Of a stretch of 64,000 bases of DNA, positions 40,051 through 48,823 are shown piece by piece. How positions within the stretch are numbered: position 1 is the stretch's first letter; every line of letters starts with the position of its first letter. This DNA comes from Sulfitobacter dubius (GTDB taxonomy: Bacteria > Pseudomonadota > Alphaproteobacteria > Rhodobacterales > Rhodobacteraceae): assembly GCF_900113435.1 (NCBI RefSeq), contig NZ_FOPG01000001.1, forward strand, positions 186,001 through 250,000, in the 5' to 3' direction. The notes under the pieces were generated by a model that saw nothing but the letters and a program-made list of their open reading frames with translations, was not told where the DNA came from and ran no database searches. The translations under genes were made by a program, and so were the position numbers.

Positions 40051-40695
40051 TCACCCCAGATGGGCGGTCACGGTCGTGGTCACATCACGCGCAACGCTGT
40101 CAATATCGCGGCCCCCGTCGATTACTTGGAAACGGTGGCTGAATTCCTCGGCAAGGCTGAGAAAGCCCGCCCGCATCTTGGCCTGAAGCTCGACGCCGAA
40201 ATCCTCGAAACGTTCTTCTGCCGTCTGGCGCGACAAGGCGCGTTCGAGACCGTTTGCCGGGTCCATGTCGATCAGGATGGTCAGGTCAGGCTCCACACCG
40301 ATCATCAGCGCATGCAGATCATCTACCATCTGCCGCAGATCACCGCGCGACAGGCCCTGATACATCCGCGTGCTGTCAGCAAAACGGTCGCAGATGACGA
40401 TCTTTCCTGCCTCCAGCGCGGGGCGTATGGTGCGCTCCAGATGGTCACGTCGCGCGGCGGTGAAAAGCAGGATTTCCGTCTGCGCCGACCAGCGGTCGGG
40501 ATCGCCTTGCAACACCAGCGCGCGGATTTCCTCAGCCCCCGGGCTGCCGCCCGGTTCGCGGGTCAGCACCACATCATGGCCCTGCGCTGTCAGATGGTCT
40601 GCCAAAAGCCGTGCTTGGGTGGATTTGCCGGACCCGTCAATGCCTTCAAAGGTGACAAACAGACCCGGCGTGCGGGTCTTTTCTATAGTCGTCAC
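40051..40695 (-). CDS. tmk: Thymidylate kinase
   Basis: Phosphorylates dTMP to dTDP. 214 residues with P-loop FVTFEGIDGSGKSTQARLLADHL, the DRFADSTRMYQG block and TREPGGSPGAEEIR, all diagnostic. The start ATG overlaps the carboxypeptidase stop by 4 bases. Confidence 0.97.
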   Translation of the reverse strand: MTTIEKTRTPGLFVTFEGIDGSGKSTQARLLADHLTAQGHDVVLTREPGGSPGAEEIRALVLQGDPDRWSAQTEILLFTAARRDHLERTIRPALEAGKIVICDRFADSTRMYQGLSRGDLRQMVDDLHALMIGVEPDLTILIDMDPANGLERALSRQTAEERFEDFGVELQAKMRAGFLSLAEEFSHRFQVIDGGRDIDSVARDVTTTVTAHLG

Positions 40696-41882
40696 GAAGC
40701 TTCCGCTTCCACTTCGGGGGCGGCCTGCGGCCCGGCGTTGAGGCGGTTCATCAGATGCATTGCGGCGGCGGTCATCTTGACCATGAAGCCGCCCGGAGAG
40801 ATGGAGGCGGAAGCCACCAGCGGCACGCGCATGGCTGGCAATTCTCCCCGATCGATTACCAACTCGCCCAATTCGTCGCCTTTGCTGATCGGCGCTTGGA
40901 ATGGGCCGGTATAGATCACTTCGGCTTCGATCTCATCGCCGCCGGTGACGGGCACCAGCATCGACAGATCGTCTTTCAGTTCAAGTCCCACAGATTGGGT
41001 GGTGCCAAGTGCCACAGGTGCTTCGGCGATCTGTGTGCCTGCTTCGCCCAGATTACGCTGGGTGAATTGGCGGAAAGCCCAATTGACCACCGATTCAGCT
41101 TCTTGTGCGCGGGCGGCTGCACTGTCGAGGCCGGAAAGCACAAAGATCACCCGGCGATTGCCCTGCTTGGCCGAGCCGACAAGCCCATAGCCTGCCTCAT
41201 TGGTGTGACCGGTCTTCAGGCCATCCGCGCCGATGCCAAGGCCCAGCAAAGGGTTGCGGTTGGTCTTGTTCTGCGGTGCGCGGCCATCAAAGGCAAATTC
41301 GCGTTCGGCAAAAAGCGGGTAGAACTGCGGGTAATCCGAGATGATCCGGTTCGCCAGCAGACCGAGGTCACGCACCGACATCAGATGCCCTGCCTGCGGC
41401 CAGCCGTTGGAATTGGCAAAGGTAGAATTGGTCATTCCCATCTGTTGTGCGCGCTGTGTCATCAGCCGGGCAAAGCCGTATTCTGTGCCATCGGGGCTGA
41501 GAGCCTCGGCGATCACGGCGCTTGCGTCATTGCCTGACAGAACGATGACACCACGGATCAGGTCTTCGACCGACACGCGGTCGGTGGTGTCGAGGAACAT
41601 CGTCGAGCCGCCATAGGACATGGCGTGTTCGGACACCGGCAATTCCTCAACCAGATCAAGCCCGCCATTCTGCTTGCCACGCTCGACGGCCTCAAAAGCC
41701 ATATAAAGCGTCATCAGCTTGGACATTGATGCGGGCGGCAGCGGTTCATCCGCGTTCTTGGCCAGCAGCACGGTGCCGGTGGTTTGATCCAGCACATAGG
41801 CGGCGGTGGCGCGGGTGTCGAAAGCGGCGGCAGGCTGGAGCGTGAGCACCAGTGCCACGGCGGCGGCAAAAAGGCGGATCAT
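40692..41882 (-). CDS. D-alanyl-D-alanine carboxypeptidase (penicillin-binding protein 5/6 type)
   Basis: Periplasmic enzyme trimming the terminal D-Ala of peptidoglycan. 396 residues. Signal peptide MIRLFAAAVALVLTLQPAAA; active-site triad SMSKL (Ser-X-X-Lys), SGNDA (Ser-X-Asn) and KTGHTNEAGYG; C-terminal PBP5_C domain and an amphipathic anchor helix (GGFMVKMTAAAMHLMNRLN). ATG 41882 is preferred because GGAGGA lies 10 bases upstream; the ATG at 41891 would overlap that site. Confidence 0.93.
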   Translation of the reverse strand: MIRLFAAAVALVLTLQPAAAFDTRATAAYVLDQTTGTVLLAKNADEPLPPASMSKLMTLYMAFEAVERGKQNGGLDLVEELPVSEHAMSYGGSTMFLDTTDRVSVEDLIRGVIVLSGNDASAVIAEALSPDGTEYGFARLMTQRAQQMGMTNSTFANSNGWPQAGHLMSVRDLGLLANRIISDYPQFYPLFAEREFAFDGRAPQNKTNRNPLLGLGIGADGLKTGHTNEAGYGLVGSAKQGNRRVIFVLSGLDSAAARAQEAESVVNWAFRQFTQRNLGEAGTQIAEAPVALGTTQSVGLELKDDLSMLVPVTGGDEIEAEVIYTGPFQAPISKGDELGELVIDRGELPAMRVPLVASASISPGGFMVKMTAAAMHLMNRLNAGPQAAPEVEAEAS

Positions 41883-41905
41883 AGGAAGCATTTCCTCCGG
41901 TTTTG

Positions 41906-42799
41906 TCAGTTCGACACGGCGTAGGCGTCGGTAAAGCCCTCAGCTTTGACCTTCTTGAGAAGGCTGTCGAGTTCGGATTGGCTTGTGGCGGGGCCGATCA
42001 CCACGCGCCAGAAGGGTTTGTTGTTTATAGAGCTTTCTTTGACGGTGGGCACCATGCCCGCGCCGCGCATCTGTTTGGCCGTGCGGGTGGCATTGGCCTC
42101 CACACTAAAGATACCAAGTTGCACGAAGGGTTTGGAAAGCTTGGCTCCAGCCGCCGGGCCGGCCGGTTTTTGGGCCGCAGGTGCGGGCGCTGCTGCCGTC
42201 GGCGTGGTGCTGGCTGCTGCCTTAGCAGGTGCCGTCGCGGCAGGCTCCAACGCTGTGGCTGTCACGGGGGCCGGGGCGGCAATGGCGCTTGTCGCATCGC
42301 CGGTATTTTCCGCCTCAAAGCTTTCCTCAGGTGCCGCGCTTTCTTCGCGGCGCAACGCGGTTACGTTGAGCGGCGCCGGGGCGCCCGCCAGAATGCCAAG
42401 TGCCGCGGCAGCGTCCGAAGAGATTTGCAATTTCGGGCCGGGCAGTTCCCGCTCGCGCCGGAACAGCGCGCCGATCACGAATTTGCCATTGGCCTCATTG
42501 CGGACGATCACGCGCTCAGGTTCGGTCACGTCAGGGTGCGCCACCCAGACCCCGCCGAGCGAGGGGCGACCGTCCCAAAGGCCCTCATCTGTGGCCGAGA
42601 ATACTTCGGGTGCTTCGACATCGCGCTCAACCAGTTTGGTCGAGGTGCTGCGCGGCGCGCTGGCGCCGTCCTTTGTGCCGAAGGGCAGGCTGAAATCGCC
42701 GCCTTCACAACCTGCCAGCAATCCGATTGCGAGAATGCTCACACCTAAGCCCGCTGCGCGGCGTTTCTTGGTGCGCAACGGTTGATTGTCCCTGCTCAT
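41906..42799 (-). CDS. SPOR-domain lipoprotein
   Basis: 297-residue envelope protein. Basic N-terminus (RTKKRRAAG), hydrophobic segment and lipobox LLAGC, followed by a folded part, an Ala/Pro/Thr-rich linker (about 150-215) and a C-terminal SPOR domain (about 222-297: FVQLGIFSVEANATRTAKQMRGAGMVPTV, FWRVVIGP). SPOR domains bind denuded septal peptidoglycan. It precedes the carboxypeptidase by 23 bases, so both serve cell wall remodelling. ATG 42799 is chosen over an upstream start at 42877. Confidence 0.87.
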   Translation of the reverse strand: MSRDNQPLRTKKRRAAGLGVSILAIGLLAGCEGGDFSLPFGTKDGASAPRSTSTKLVERDVEAPEVFSATDEGLWDGRPSLGGVWVAHPDVTEPERVIVRNEANGKFVIGALFRRERELPGPKLQISSDAAAALGILAGAPAPLNVTALRREESAAPEESFEAENTGDATSAIAAPAPVTATALEPAATAPAKAAASTTPTAAAPAPAAQKPAGPAAGAKLSKPFVQLGIFSVEANATRTAKQMRGAGMVPTVKESSINNKPFWRVVIGPATSQSELDSLLKKVKAEGFTDAYAVSN

Positions 42800-43046
42800 G
42801 CCTTTGATGTCCTTGCCTGCTGTCGTCGCGCATCGCGACCCATGTCCCGCGAGAATGTCGCGCCGTTGGATCGGCACGCCCTACGCCCCTCTGAAAGGGA
42901 CTTTGGCGCACGATAACCTGACCAAGCGCCTGTGAAAAGGCCGCCGACAGAAGATCGGCGAATTTCCCCAAGGTTGTGCTGGGGGTTAGGGGGCGAAAAT
43001 GTGTATTTGCCGAATCAATCAGAGCGCTCTAGGAGGAGCGTGCTGC

Positions 43047-43136
43047 GGAGGAGTGGCAGAGTGGTCGAATGCACCGGTCTTGAAAACCGGCGTGCGTGAG
43101 AGCGTACCGTGGGTTCGAATCCCACCTCCTCCGCCA
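43047..43136 (+). tRNA. tRNA-Ser (anticodon UGA)
   Basis: 90 bases with encoded CCA. Acceptor GGAGGAG/CTCCTCC, anticodon stem CCGGT/ACCGG with loop CTTGAAA (anticodon TGA), a long variable arm typical of serine tRNA and T-arm GTGGGTTCGAATCCCAC. Discriminator base is G. A 10-bp palindrome AGAGCGCTCT lies at 43021-43030, 16 bases upstream. Confidence 0.97.
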
Positions 43137-43158
43137 CCATCCCCTTAATCGCAGCCCG

Positions 43159-43911
43159 CTATGTATAGAACCGCCGCGCCGCCCAGCGGGCCAGCGCTTC
43201 GACGATCACCCACAACATTAATGACAGCGCAGCCAGCACCATCAGTGCTGCAAACATCATTGCCGTCTGGCCGCGGCCATTTGCCATCAGCATCAGATGC
43301 CCCAGCCCGCGGGATGACCCAACCCATTCGCCGATCAACACCGCCAACGGTCCATAGACCACAGCAAGGCGCAGGCCAGAGATCAAACCGGGCACGGCGT
43401 GAGGCAGGCGCAGCAGCAGCGTTTCGCGCCAGCGGCTGGCCCCGGCAAGGCGCGATAGATCGCCAAGGCCGGGGGGAAGCGCCATCAGGCGGTCGAACAA
43501 AGACGAGGCGATGGGGAAATAGGTAACAAGGGCGATGGTTACGATTTTGGACGGCATGCCATAGCCGAGCCAGAGCGTAATGACCGGCGCAAGGGCAAAG
43601 ACGGGCACGGCTTGAGCCACAACCAGCATCGGGCGCAGCAGCCAGCGCGCGTGGCGGGATAGGGTCAGCAACAGCGCGGTTTCGATCCCTAGAAAAACCC
43701 CCACTCCAAGGCCGAGCGCGAGGTTGCCCGCTGACCAAAGGGCGTTCTGCCACAGCAGCGTGGCATTCGCACCAAGCGCTTGCAGCACAAGCCACGGCCC
43801 CGGCAAGATAAAACGCGGCACACCGCTGAGGGTGACAACCAACTGCCAAACTGCGACCGCAAGCCCAAAGCTTACCGCGCCGCGCCATACTCTATGTCCG
43901 GTAAATGGCAT
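43159..43911 (-). CDS. thiX: Thiamin-precursor ABC transporter permease ThiX
   Basis: 250-residue permease with six helices and the EAA-type loop ASRWRETLLLRLPHAVPGLISGLR. Family resemblance is to SsuC/TauC/ThiX permeases; the operon context makes it the HMP-precursor permease. ATG 43911 overlaps the thiZ stop by one base (ATGA-type). Last gene of the thi operon; converges with tRNA-Ser. Confidence 0.88.
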   Translation of the reverse strand: MPFTGHRVWRGAVSFGLAVAVWQLVVTLSGVPRFILPGPWLVLQALGANATLLWQNALWSAGNLALGLGVGVFLGIETALLLTLSRHARWLLRPMLVVAQAVPVFALAPVITLWLGYGMPSKIVTIALVTYFPIASSLFDRLMALPPGLGDLSRLAGASRWRETLLLRLPHAVPGLISGLRLAVVYGPLAVLIGEWVGSSRGLGHLMLMANGRGQTAMMFAALMVLAALSLMLWVIVEALARWAARRFYT

Positions 43912-44648
43912 CAGGCGGCTTTGTCGGGAAAGGTGAGGCCCATCCGGCGCAGCAAATCCGCTTGGGCTGCGAGGGTATCGGGCGCATCAATACGGCGCGG
44001 GGGCGGCGGGGAAGGTAGGGCGCAGGGTGAAATCCCGCGGCGCGCCACGATCCATGCGTGATTGGCCAACCGCAGGGCTTCGGCAGGGTCATGGGTGATC
44101 AATACAACGGTCCGTCCCGCCAGCAGCCGGGCGGCCAAACCCTGCATCTGATGGCGGGTCACCACATCGAGCGCAGAAAAGGGCTCATCCAGCAGGACAA
44201 TGTCGCGCCCCTCATAGAGCGTGCGGGCTAAGGCGACGCGCTGGCGTTGACCGGCGGAGAGTTCGGCAGGTCTGCGATCCGCCTCTGAACCCAATCCGAC
44301 CTCGGCCAAAAGCGCCTCAGCGCGCTTAGGGTCGGGGCGTTCTCCGCGCAGGCGGGCGGCGATTGTGACATTCTCTAAGGCGCCAGCCCAAGGCAGCAGC
44401 TGATCGTCCTGCGCCATCATCGTCACGCGCGGCGCAAGATGCGCACCGTCCTCTGCTGTGATCTGCCCGTGCAGCCGCGCCGCACAGGGCAACCCGGCCA
44501 GCAGACGCAGAAGCGAGGTCTTTCCGACGCCCGAGGGGCCAAGAAGCACGCTCCATTCGCCGCCGGGCAAGGTGATGTCAAAGAGGTCAATCAAAGTGGC
44601 TTTGGCACCTTGTAAAACCCCCGCAAGATGGATCGCAGGAGCGGTCAT
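43911..44648 (-). CDS. thiZ: Thiamin-precursor ABC transporter ATPase ThiZ
   Basis: 245-residue ABC ATPase: Walker A LLGPSGVGKTSLLRLL, Q-loop MMAQDDQLLPW, signature LSAGQRQRVALAR and Walker B DIVLLDEPFSALD. ATG at 44648 overlaps the tenA stop. With ThiX and ThiY it forms the pyrimidine-precursor importer. Confidence 0.9.
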   Translation of the reverse strand: MTAPAIHLAGVLQGAKATLIDLFDITLPGGEWSVLLGPSGVGKTSLLRLLAGLPCAARLHGQITAEDGAHLAPRVTMMAQDDQLLPWAGALENVTIAARLRGERPDPKRAEALLAEVGLGSEADRRPAELSAGQRQRVALARTLYEGRDIVLLDEPFSALDVVTRHQMQGLAARLLAGRTVVLITHDPAEALRLANHAWIVARRGISPCALPSPPPPRRIDAPDTLAAQADLLRRMGLTFPDKAA

Positions 44649-45328
44649 GCGCCAATCGGCGAAAGCGCCATGTTCCAAAACCCCACCTCAAGCCGTGTCG
44701 CGGTATCAAACCGCGATTGTAGCATCGTCGTGCGCGGCAATGATTGCCATTCCGGCCCCAGACGCCGTTCTAGCGCACCATCGATCAGCGCTCCCACATC
44801 ACGGCACAGGGCTTGGTATTCCTCCCCTCCATAGACGGCGCACCAATCGGCATAGGGGCCGGTGCTGCCTTTGAGCCGAAAACCGATCTCGCCGTAGCCT
44901 AAAACACAGGGCGCGAGGGCGGCCGTGAGATCAAGGAAATCACCGGAATAGCCGGCCTCTAACACATAGCGGGTATAGGCGAGGTTGCCGGGGGCTTCTG
45001 CCGTGGCCTCAAGCGTCACGCGGTCGATGCCGTGGGCTGCACAGGTTTCTACATGCAGCGGCATCTCGACATGAACCAGCGCATGAACTGTGGCGCTGGC
45101 GGCGGCCATCTCATCCAGCGTTTCCGCCTTGGCTGCAGCCAGCGCCCAAGCGCGGGCGAAGTGGATCAGAAAGACGTAATCTTGCTGCAGGTAATGCAGG
45201 TAGCTCGCCTGTGGCAGGGTGCCGTCGCGCAGCCCTTCGACGAAGGCATGGCAGGTGTAATCCCGCCAGACCTGTCCGGCCCCAGCGCGCCATGAGGCAA
45301 AGGCACGGCCATAGTCGGGGGCCGTCAT
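44645..45328 (-). CDS. tenA: Thiaminase II / aminopyrimidine aminohydrolase TenA
   Basis: Hydrolyses aminopyrimidine breakdown products of thiamin to HMP for salvage. 227 residues with YLHYLQQDYVFLIHFARAWALA, HVEMPLHVET, the catalytic Cys in LTAALAPCVLGYGEIG and the catalytic Glu in the same block. ATGA overlap with thiY upstream and thiZ downstream. Pairing with ThiXYZ indicates uptake and hydrolysis of formylaminopyrimidine-type compounds, known from other bacteria. Confidence 0.93.
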   Translation of the reverse strand: MTAPDYGRAFASWRAGAGQVWRDYTCHAFVEGLRDGTLPQASYLHYLQQDYVFLIHFARAWALAAAKAETLDEMAAASATVHALVHVEMPLHVETCAAHGIDRVTLEATAEAPGNLAYTRYVLEAGYSGDFLDLTAALAPCVLGYGEIGFRLKGSTGPYADWCAVYGGEEYQALCRDVGALIDGALERRLGPEWQSLPRTTMLQSRFDTATRLEVGFWNMALSPIGA

Positions 45329-46272
45329 GGCTTGGCCTTCGCGGTCACATCCACCACCAGATCGGTGGCAGGGATTGTCGTCTCAACCACGCCGCTTTCC
45401 TGCATGAAGGTCTCAAAGCGATCGTAGCGCCCATGGTCCACGGCAGCGGGGCGGGTGGCGAAACGCGGCCAAGTGTCTTCCCACGCGCGGGTGTTCAACT
45501 CGTTACGCAGTTCGGCGTCGGAGGCAAAGAAGACCTCTCCGCTGGCGGTCGGATCATTCACGATATCGGCGGCGGCCCGTTCGGTGGCACGCAGGAAACG
45601 GGCGATCATGTCGCGGTCCATCTCTTCGGCATGGGCGACGTAGATCAACTCGTCATAGGCTGGCACGCCTTCGGCTTCGGGATAGAAGCAGCGGCCCTCA
45701 TGGCCTTCGATCTGCATCTGGTTCAACTCGAAATTGCGGAACGCGCCAATTACACCATCAACTTGGCCTGACATCAGGGCGGGGGAAATCGACCAGCCGA
45801 TGTTGACTTGCTCAACCTCTGAGGGGTCCACACCATTGTTGCTCAGCATCGCGTCCAGCAGCATCTCCTGCACGCCCGCCACGGCAAAGCCTACTTTGCG
45901 CCCTTTAAGATCGGCCATCTCCTGCACCGGGCCATCGGCGCGGACGACAAGGCAGGTGAGCGGGGTCTCAATCAACGTGCCGACACGGCGCAGGTCCAGC
46001 CCTTCGCGCTGGGCGAGATGCAGATCTGGTTGGTAGGAGACCGCAAGATCGACCCGGCCCGCCGCGACCATGCGCGGCGGCTCATTCGGGTCGGCGGGGG
46101 AGATCAGTTCGACCTCCAGCCCCGCATCGGTGAAATAGCCGTTTTCTTGCGCTAGAATGATCGGCCCATGATCGGGGTTGATGAACCAGTCCAGCATGAC
46201 GGTCATTTTATCCTGAGCCAGCGCAGGCGCAGCAATCAGGGTCAGGGCAAGGGGGGCGAGGATGTTTTTCAC
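45325..46272 (-). CDS. thiY: Thiamin-precursor substrate-binding protein ThiY
   Basis: Periplasmic binding protein of the NMT1/THI5-like family, 315 residues. Signal peptide MKNILAPLALTLIAAPALA, then MTVMLDWFINPDHGPIILAQENGYF, the classical N-terminal signature of ThiY/NMT1. GTG start at 46272 has GGAG 7 bases upstream. The Cys-rich CCCFC motif of THI5-type synthases is absent, supporting a transport role. Confidence 0.92.
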   Translation of the reverse strand: MKNILAPLALTLIAAPALAQDKMTVMLDWFINPDHGPIILAQENGYFTDAGLEVELISPADPNEPPRMVAAGRVDLAVSYQPDLHLAQREGLDLRRVGTLIETPLTCLVVRADGPVQEMADLKGRKVGFAVAGVQEMLLDAMLSNNGVDPSEVEQVNIGWSISPALMSGQVDGVIGAFRNFELNQMQIEGHEGRCFYPEAEGVPAYDELIYVAHAEEMDRDMIARFLRATERAAADIVNDPTASGEVFFASDAELRNELNTRAWEDTWPRFATRPAAVDHGRYDRFETFMQESGVVETTIPATDLVVDVTAKAKP

Positions 46273-46308
46273 GGGTAGGCTCCAATATAATGTTTGTTCA
46301 GAAAAGGA

Positions 46309-47271
46309 TCAGGCACCGGGCAGGGCCAGCAGGGCGATCTCACCCGGCCAGCGGGTGCGAAGGGTGTTGGCTGCGTGATGCGCGCGCAGGCCGGTGCGGC
46401 AGGCGAGCACGATGCGGGATGTGTCGGGCGGTAGCGGCATGTCGGGCAGCGCATCGGGCGGGACATAGCACGCTTGGGGTGAGAATGGCGCGGGCGCTTC
46501 GGCACGCAGGTCGATGACCCGATCGCGGGGGGTGATCTGGCTTTCGGCAATGAAAGGTGTCAGCGTTTCAGGCTCGGGTGCGCCGTCAAATCGAAAGCCC
46601 GACATGCGCCAATTTGCGGCGTCCCAGATCATCAGCTGCCCAAGCGGGGAGGGCGCGAGCCCCAGCAGCACCGACAGCGCCATCTGCGCCTGCGCCGCGC
46701 CGATCATCCCCACCACGGGGCCCAAGACGCCCGCCGTGGCACAGGTGGCTGCCGTTTGCGGCAGGTCAGGGAAGATGGAACGGAGCGAGGGGGCATCCCC
46801 GCAAAAACCGCCGACATAGCCCGACAGTCCAAGCGCCGACGCCGAGATCAGCGGTTTGCCCTGTGCCAAGGCCCCATCCGACAGCGTCAGGCTGGCGGCG
46901 AACGTATCCGCGCAGTCGAGGGCGATATCGCATTCCGCAAGCAATGCGGGCGCATTGGCGGGGGTGAGCCATTCAGCGCGGGGCATAACCGTTACCTCGG
47001 GGTTCAGTGCTGCCATGGCCTTTGCGGCGGCACTGACCTTGGGCCTGTCGATATCATCCATGCGGTAGAGCGGTTGGCGGTGCAGATTACTCATCGCCAC
47101 TACGTCGCCATCGACCAGCGTGATCTGCCCAACACCGGCACCGACGAGGTATTGCAGCACCGGCACCGCCAGCGCTCCGGCGCCGACGACCAGAACCCGC
47201 GCCGCAGCCAACTGTGCTTGGCCTTCCGCACCGACCTGCGGCAGAACGGTCTGACGGGCATAGCGGCTCAT
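46309..47271 (-). CDS. thiF: ThiF/MoeB-type adenylyltransferase fused to a rhodanese domain
   Basis: Activates the C-terminal Gly-Gly of ThiS by adenylation for sulfur transfer in thiazole synthesis. 320 residues. The E1-like domain has nucleotide loop VVGAGALAVPVLQYL (28-42), NLHRQPLY (62-69), the DCADTF block and Cys177 in ATCATAGVLGPVVG. The last 70 residues form a rhodanese domain with active-site loop ACRTGLRA (Cys301). The two CxxC pairs that hold zinc in MoeB/ThiF are missing: the first is replaced by PSLRS at 161-165 and the second is not found. It overlaps thiE by 4 bases. Confidence 0.9.
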   Translation of the reverse strand: MSRYARQTVLPQVGAEGQAQLAAARVLVVGAGALAVPVLQYLVGAGVGQITLVDGDVVAMSNLHRQPLYRMDDIDRPKVSAAAKAMAALNPEVTVMPRAEWLTPANAPALLAECDIALDCADTFAASLTLSDGALAQGKPLISASALGLSGYVGGFCGDAPSLRSIFPDLPQTAATCATAGVLGPVVGMIGAAQAQMALSVLLGLAPSPLGQLMIWDAANWRMSGFRFDGAPEPETLTPFIAESQITPRDRVIDLRAEAPAPFSPQACYVPPDALPDMPLPPDTSRIVLACRTGLRAHHAANTLRTRWPGEIALLALPGA

Positions 47272-47864
47272 GCCGTCACCTCAAGCCATTCGCGCATCCG
47301 CGCCTCGGGGTCGGCGTTCAGCGTGATATCCGTGACCGCCGCCACCGTATCAGCCCCGGCGGCAAAGGCCCCCGGCGCGCGGGCGACGCTCATCCCGCCG
47401 ATGGCACACAGCGGGATATCACCGATCCGCGCCTTCCATTCGGTCAGCCGGTCGAGGCCCTGTTCGGTCCATTTCATCTTTTTCAGGATCGTCGGATAGA
47501 CGGGGCCGAGGGCGATGTAGTCGGGGGCGAGGGCCAGCGCGCGGTCAAGTTCGGCGTGGTCATGGGTCGACAGGCCCAGTTTCAGCCCGGCGGCGCGGAT
47601 CGCGGGGATGTCGGCTGTGTCCAGATCCTCTTGGCCCAGATGCAGCCAGTCGGCCCCCAGTTCGATCGCCAATTCCCAATGGTCATTCACCACCAGCAGC
47701 GCGCCGTGTTGGCGGCAGAGGTCGAGCGCGGTGGTGATCTCGGTCCGCCGCACCTCCTCCGGCGCGTCCTTGATGCGCAGTTGCACCAGCTTCACGCCCA
47801 AGGGCACCGCCCGCGCGACCCATGCAGCACTGTCAAAAACGGGATAAAAACGCGGCAAGCTCAT
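47268..47864 (-). CDS. thiE: Thiamin phosphate synthase
   Basis: Joins HMP pyrophosphate and thiazole phosphate. 198 residues, TIM barrel. Visible motifs: [40 protein letters not shown], and the ALGPVYPT and CAIGGMS phosphate-binding loops. ATG 47864 ([11 protein letters not shown]) overlaps the thiG stop (ATGA), so it is preferred over a TTG two codons earlier. Confidence 0.94.
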   Translation of the reverse strand: MSLPRFYPVFDSAAWVARAVPLGVKLVQLRIKDAPEEVRRTEITTALDLCRQHGALLVVNDHWELAIELGADWLHLGQEDLDTADIPAIRAAGLKLGLSTHDHAELDRALALAPDYIALGPVYPTILKKMKWTEQGLDRLTEWKARIGDIPLCAIGGMSVARAPGAFAAGADTVAAVTDITLNADPEARMREWLEVTA

Positions 47865-48622
47865 AGCCAAGCCTTTCCGATGACGGGGGTGGAGGGCACG
47901 GCCATGTCACGCTGGCCCATGGGGCCGGAGGCAGCGGCAAGCGCGCCCGCGCGGCAGGCCAGCGCAAAGGCTTCGGCCATGGCAGCGGGGTCACGAGCCT
48001 CGGCCACGGCGGTGTTTAAGAGTACCGCATCGAACCCCATCTCCAACGCTTGCGCCGCATGGCTGGGCAGGCCAAGGCCCGCATCAATCACCATCGCCAC
48101 ATCGGGAAATGCCGCCCGCAGGCTGCGCAGCCCGTGCAGATTGTTCAGCCCCAGCCCCGAGCCGATCGGCGCGCCCCAAGGCATCAGCACCCGGCAGCCC
48201 GCATCGACCAGCCGCGCGGCCAGCACCTGATCCTCGGTTGTGTAGGGGAAGACCTCGAATCCATCGGCGCAGAGCGCTTCGGCGGCCTCGACCAGCCCGA
48301 AGGGATCGGGTTGCAGGGTGTCGGCATGACCGATGACCTCCAGCTTGATCCAATTGGTGCCGAAATACTCCCGCGCCATCTGCGCCGTGGTGATGGCCTC
48401 GCGCGCGGAATGGCAGCCGGCGGTGTTGGGCAGCAGATGTACGCCAAGCCCGCGCACCATGTCCCAAAACGCCTGACCCGCGCCCTGTTCGCGGCGCAGC
48501 GAAACGGTTGCGACCGGCGCGGCGCTTTGGCGAAAGGCGGCCTCCATCACCGCGGGCGAGGGGTAGCGTGCGGTGCCTAGCATCAGGGGCAGGGGCAGGG
48601 TGGTGCCGTAGAAGTCGCGCAT
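47861..48622 (-). CDS. thiG: Thiazole synthase
   Basis: Condenses deoxyxylulose phosphate, dehydroglycine and ThiS thiocarboxylate to the thiazole ring. 253 residues. [41 protein letters not shown] (imine-forming Lys), [17 protein letters not shown] and [35 protein letters not shown] are family signatures. ATG 48622 is 3 bases after the thiS stop. Confidence 0.97.
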   Translation of the reverse strand: MRDFYGTTLPLPLMLGTARYPSPAVMEAAFRQSAAPVATVSLRREQGAGQAFWDMVRGLGVHLLPNTAGCHSAREAITTAQMAREYFGTNWIKLEVIGHADTLQPDPFGLVEAAEALCADGFEVFPYTTEDQVLAARLVDAGCRVLMPWGAPIGSGLGLNNLHGLRSLRAAFPDVAMVIDAGLGLPSHAAQALEMGFDAVLLNTAVAEARDPAAMAEAFALACRAGALAAASGPMGQRDMAVPSTPVIGKAWL

Positions 48623-48625
48623 CGC

Positions 48626-48823
48626 TCAGCCCCCCTGCATGGCGCTGAGCACTTCAAGCCGGTCGCCGTCGCTGAGCGTCGTCGCACCCCGCGCGCCTGC
48701 GGGGACGAAACTGCCGTTGAGCGCGGTGGCGACTTTCGCCTCGCCCCAGCCAAGCTCCACCAATGCCGCATCAAGCTGCGCGGCCGCGACCTCACGCGTC
48801 TCGCCGTTCACTTCAATCTTCAC
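48626..48823 (-). CDS. thiS: Sulfur carrier protein ThiS
   Basis: 65-residue ubiquitin-fold protein ending in Gly-Gly, the site of thiocarboxylation by ThiF. It begins MKIEVNGETREV and ends LEVLSAMQGG. Start GTG at 48823, where the normal ThiS N-terminus begins; an upstream start would add a non-homologous lead. Overlaps thiO by 11 bases. Confidence 0.94.
   Translation of the reverse strand: MKIEVNGETREVAAAQLDAALVELGWGEAKVATALNGSFVPAGARGATTLSDGDRLEVLSAMQGG

Noticed and set aside
42942..42960. 6-bp stem CGCCGA/TCGGCG upstream of the SPOR gene
   Set aside because: Too short to separate from chance in GC-rich DNA.
43145..43888. An alternative 247-codon minus-strand frame over thiX
   Set aside because: It lacks membrane segments and overlaps the 250-residue permease that continues the thi operon through an ATGA junction.
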